Part shown: in pieces, positions 5,333 through 5,461 of the stretch
Layout: each line of letters opens with the position of its first letter
Numbering within the stretch: position 1 is the stretch's first letter
From: an uncultured Oscillospiraceae bacterium
GTDB taxonomy: Bacteria; Bacillota; Clostridia; Oscillospirales; Oscillospiraceae
Length of the DNA: 5,461 nucleotides
Assembly (NCBI GenBank): GCA_900762005.1
Contig: CAAFEV010000312.1
Coordinates: forward strand, 1 to 5,461
Reading direction: 5' to 3'
Notes under the pieces: generated by a model
Told to the model about the DNA's origin: nothing
The model's database searches: none
Seen by the model: the letters and a program-made list of their open reading frames with translations, nothing else
Position numbers and translations under genes: made by a program

Positions 5333-5461
5333 ATGTCGCCAAAAGGCAGACCAACGACAGACCCTAAAACGCATGAAACACGCATCAGAATGTCTGATGA
5401 AGATATTCGGCTTTTGGAAATATGCTGTGCAAAAACAGGTTTGACAAAAGCGGAAATCATC
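5333..5461 (+). CDS. Ribbon-helix-helix (CopG/Arc-like) regulator, 3' end cut by the window
   Basis: The first 43 residues are visible and the frame is still open at the window edge. The N-terminus MSPKGRPTTDPK is basic and flexible, followed by THETRIRMSDEDIRLLEICC (13-32) and AKTGLTKAEII. This is the usual beta-strand (ETRIRMS), helix, turn (KTGLTKAEII) layout of small CopG/Arc-type DNA-binding proteins, which bind palindromic operators as dimers. ATG 5333 is preceded by GAGGTGAT (5322-5329). The gene has its own promoter and a palindrome over it, so it is probably autoregulated and separate from the late operon. It could be a stand-alone regulator or the antitoxin of a pair whose partner is off the window. 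The family call rests on pattern recognition of the visible part only. Confidence 0.8.
   Translation, partial: MSPKGRPTTDPKTHETRIRMSDEDIRLLEICCAKTGLTKAEII

Noticed and set aside
1..5461. tRNA, rRNA, CRISPR array, insertion sequence or attachment site
   Set aside because: No cloverleaf, repeat-spacer array, transposase or flanking direct repeats were seen on either strand.

Overview
The window is a packaging and head-assembly segment of a tailed bacteriophage, most likely an integrated prophage of a low-to-mid-GC Bacillota host (Clostridia or Negativicutes fit best by protein style and the strong AGGAG-type ribosome sites; the genus cannot be settled from the sequence). All supported genes lie on the + strand, in the canonical order small terminase, large terminase, portal, MuF-type minor head protein. 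Scaffold and major capsid genes would be expected just beyond the right edge.

Layout. Bases 1-201 are a non-coding leader with a perfect 11-bp inverted repeat (9-37), an extended -10 promoter (102-129) and a hairpin (148-185) starting about 12 bases after the predicted transcription start. From 202 to 4888 the four structural genes are packed with overlaps or gaps of a few bases, as one transcription and translation unit. The minor head protein ends in a separate domain of about 100 residues resembling the BECR-fold nuclease (toxin-like) tails found on phage MuF proteins; base composition falls sharply at the junction. A cysteine-rich 68-residue protein begins inside the end of that gene, and its stop is followed at once by a terminator-like hairpin (5068-5100).

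The right end differs from the rest. After the hairpin come a 45-residue single-span membrane peptide (5125-5262) and then a strong stand-alone promoter with an upstream A/T element, overlain by an imperfect 45-bp palindrome, driving a small ribbon-helix-helix-like regulator cut off by the window edge. This looks like an independently controlled accessory cassette inside the late operon.

How it works together: TerS recognises phage DNA and TerL supplies ATP-driven translocation and cleavage; both act at the portal vertex. The MuF protein binds the portal in the procapsid and may be injected or released with the DNA, which makes its toxin-like tail, the adjacent Cys-rich protein and the self-regulated downstream cassette the parts most worth testing as a phage-borne conflict or host-manipulation module.
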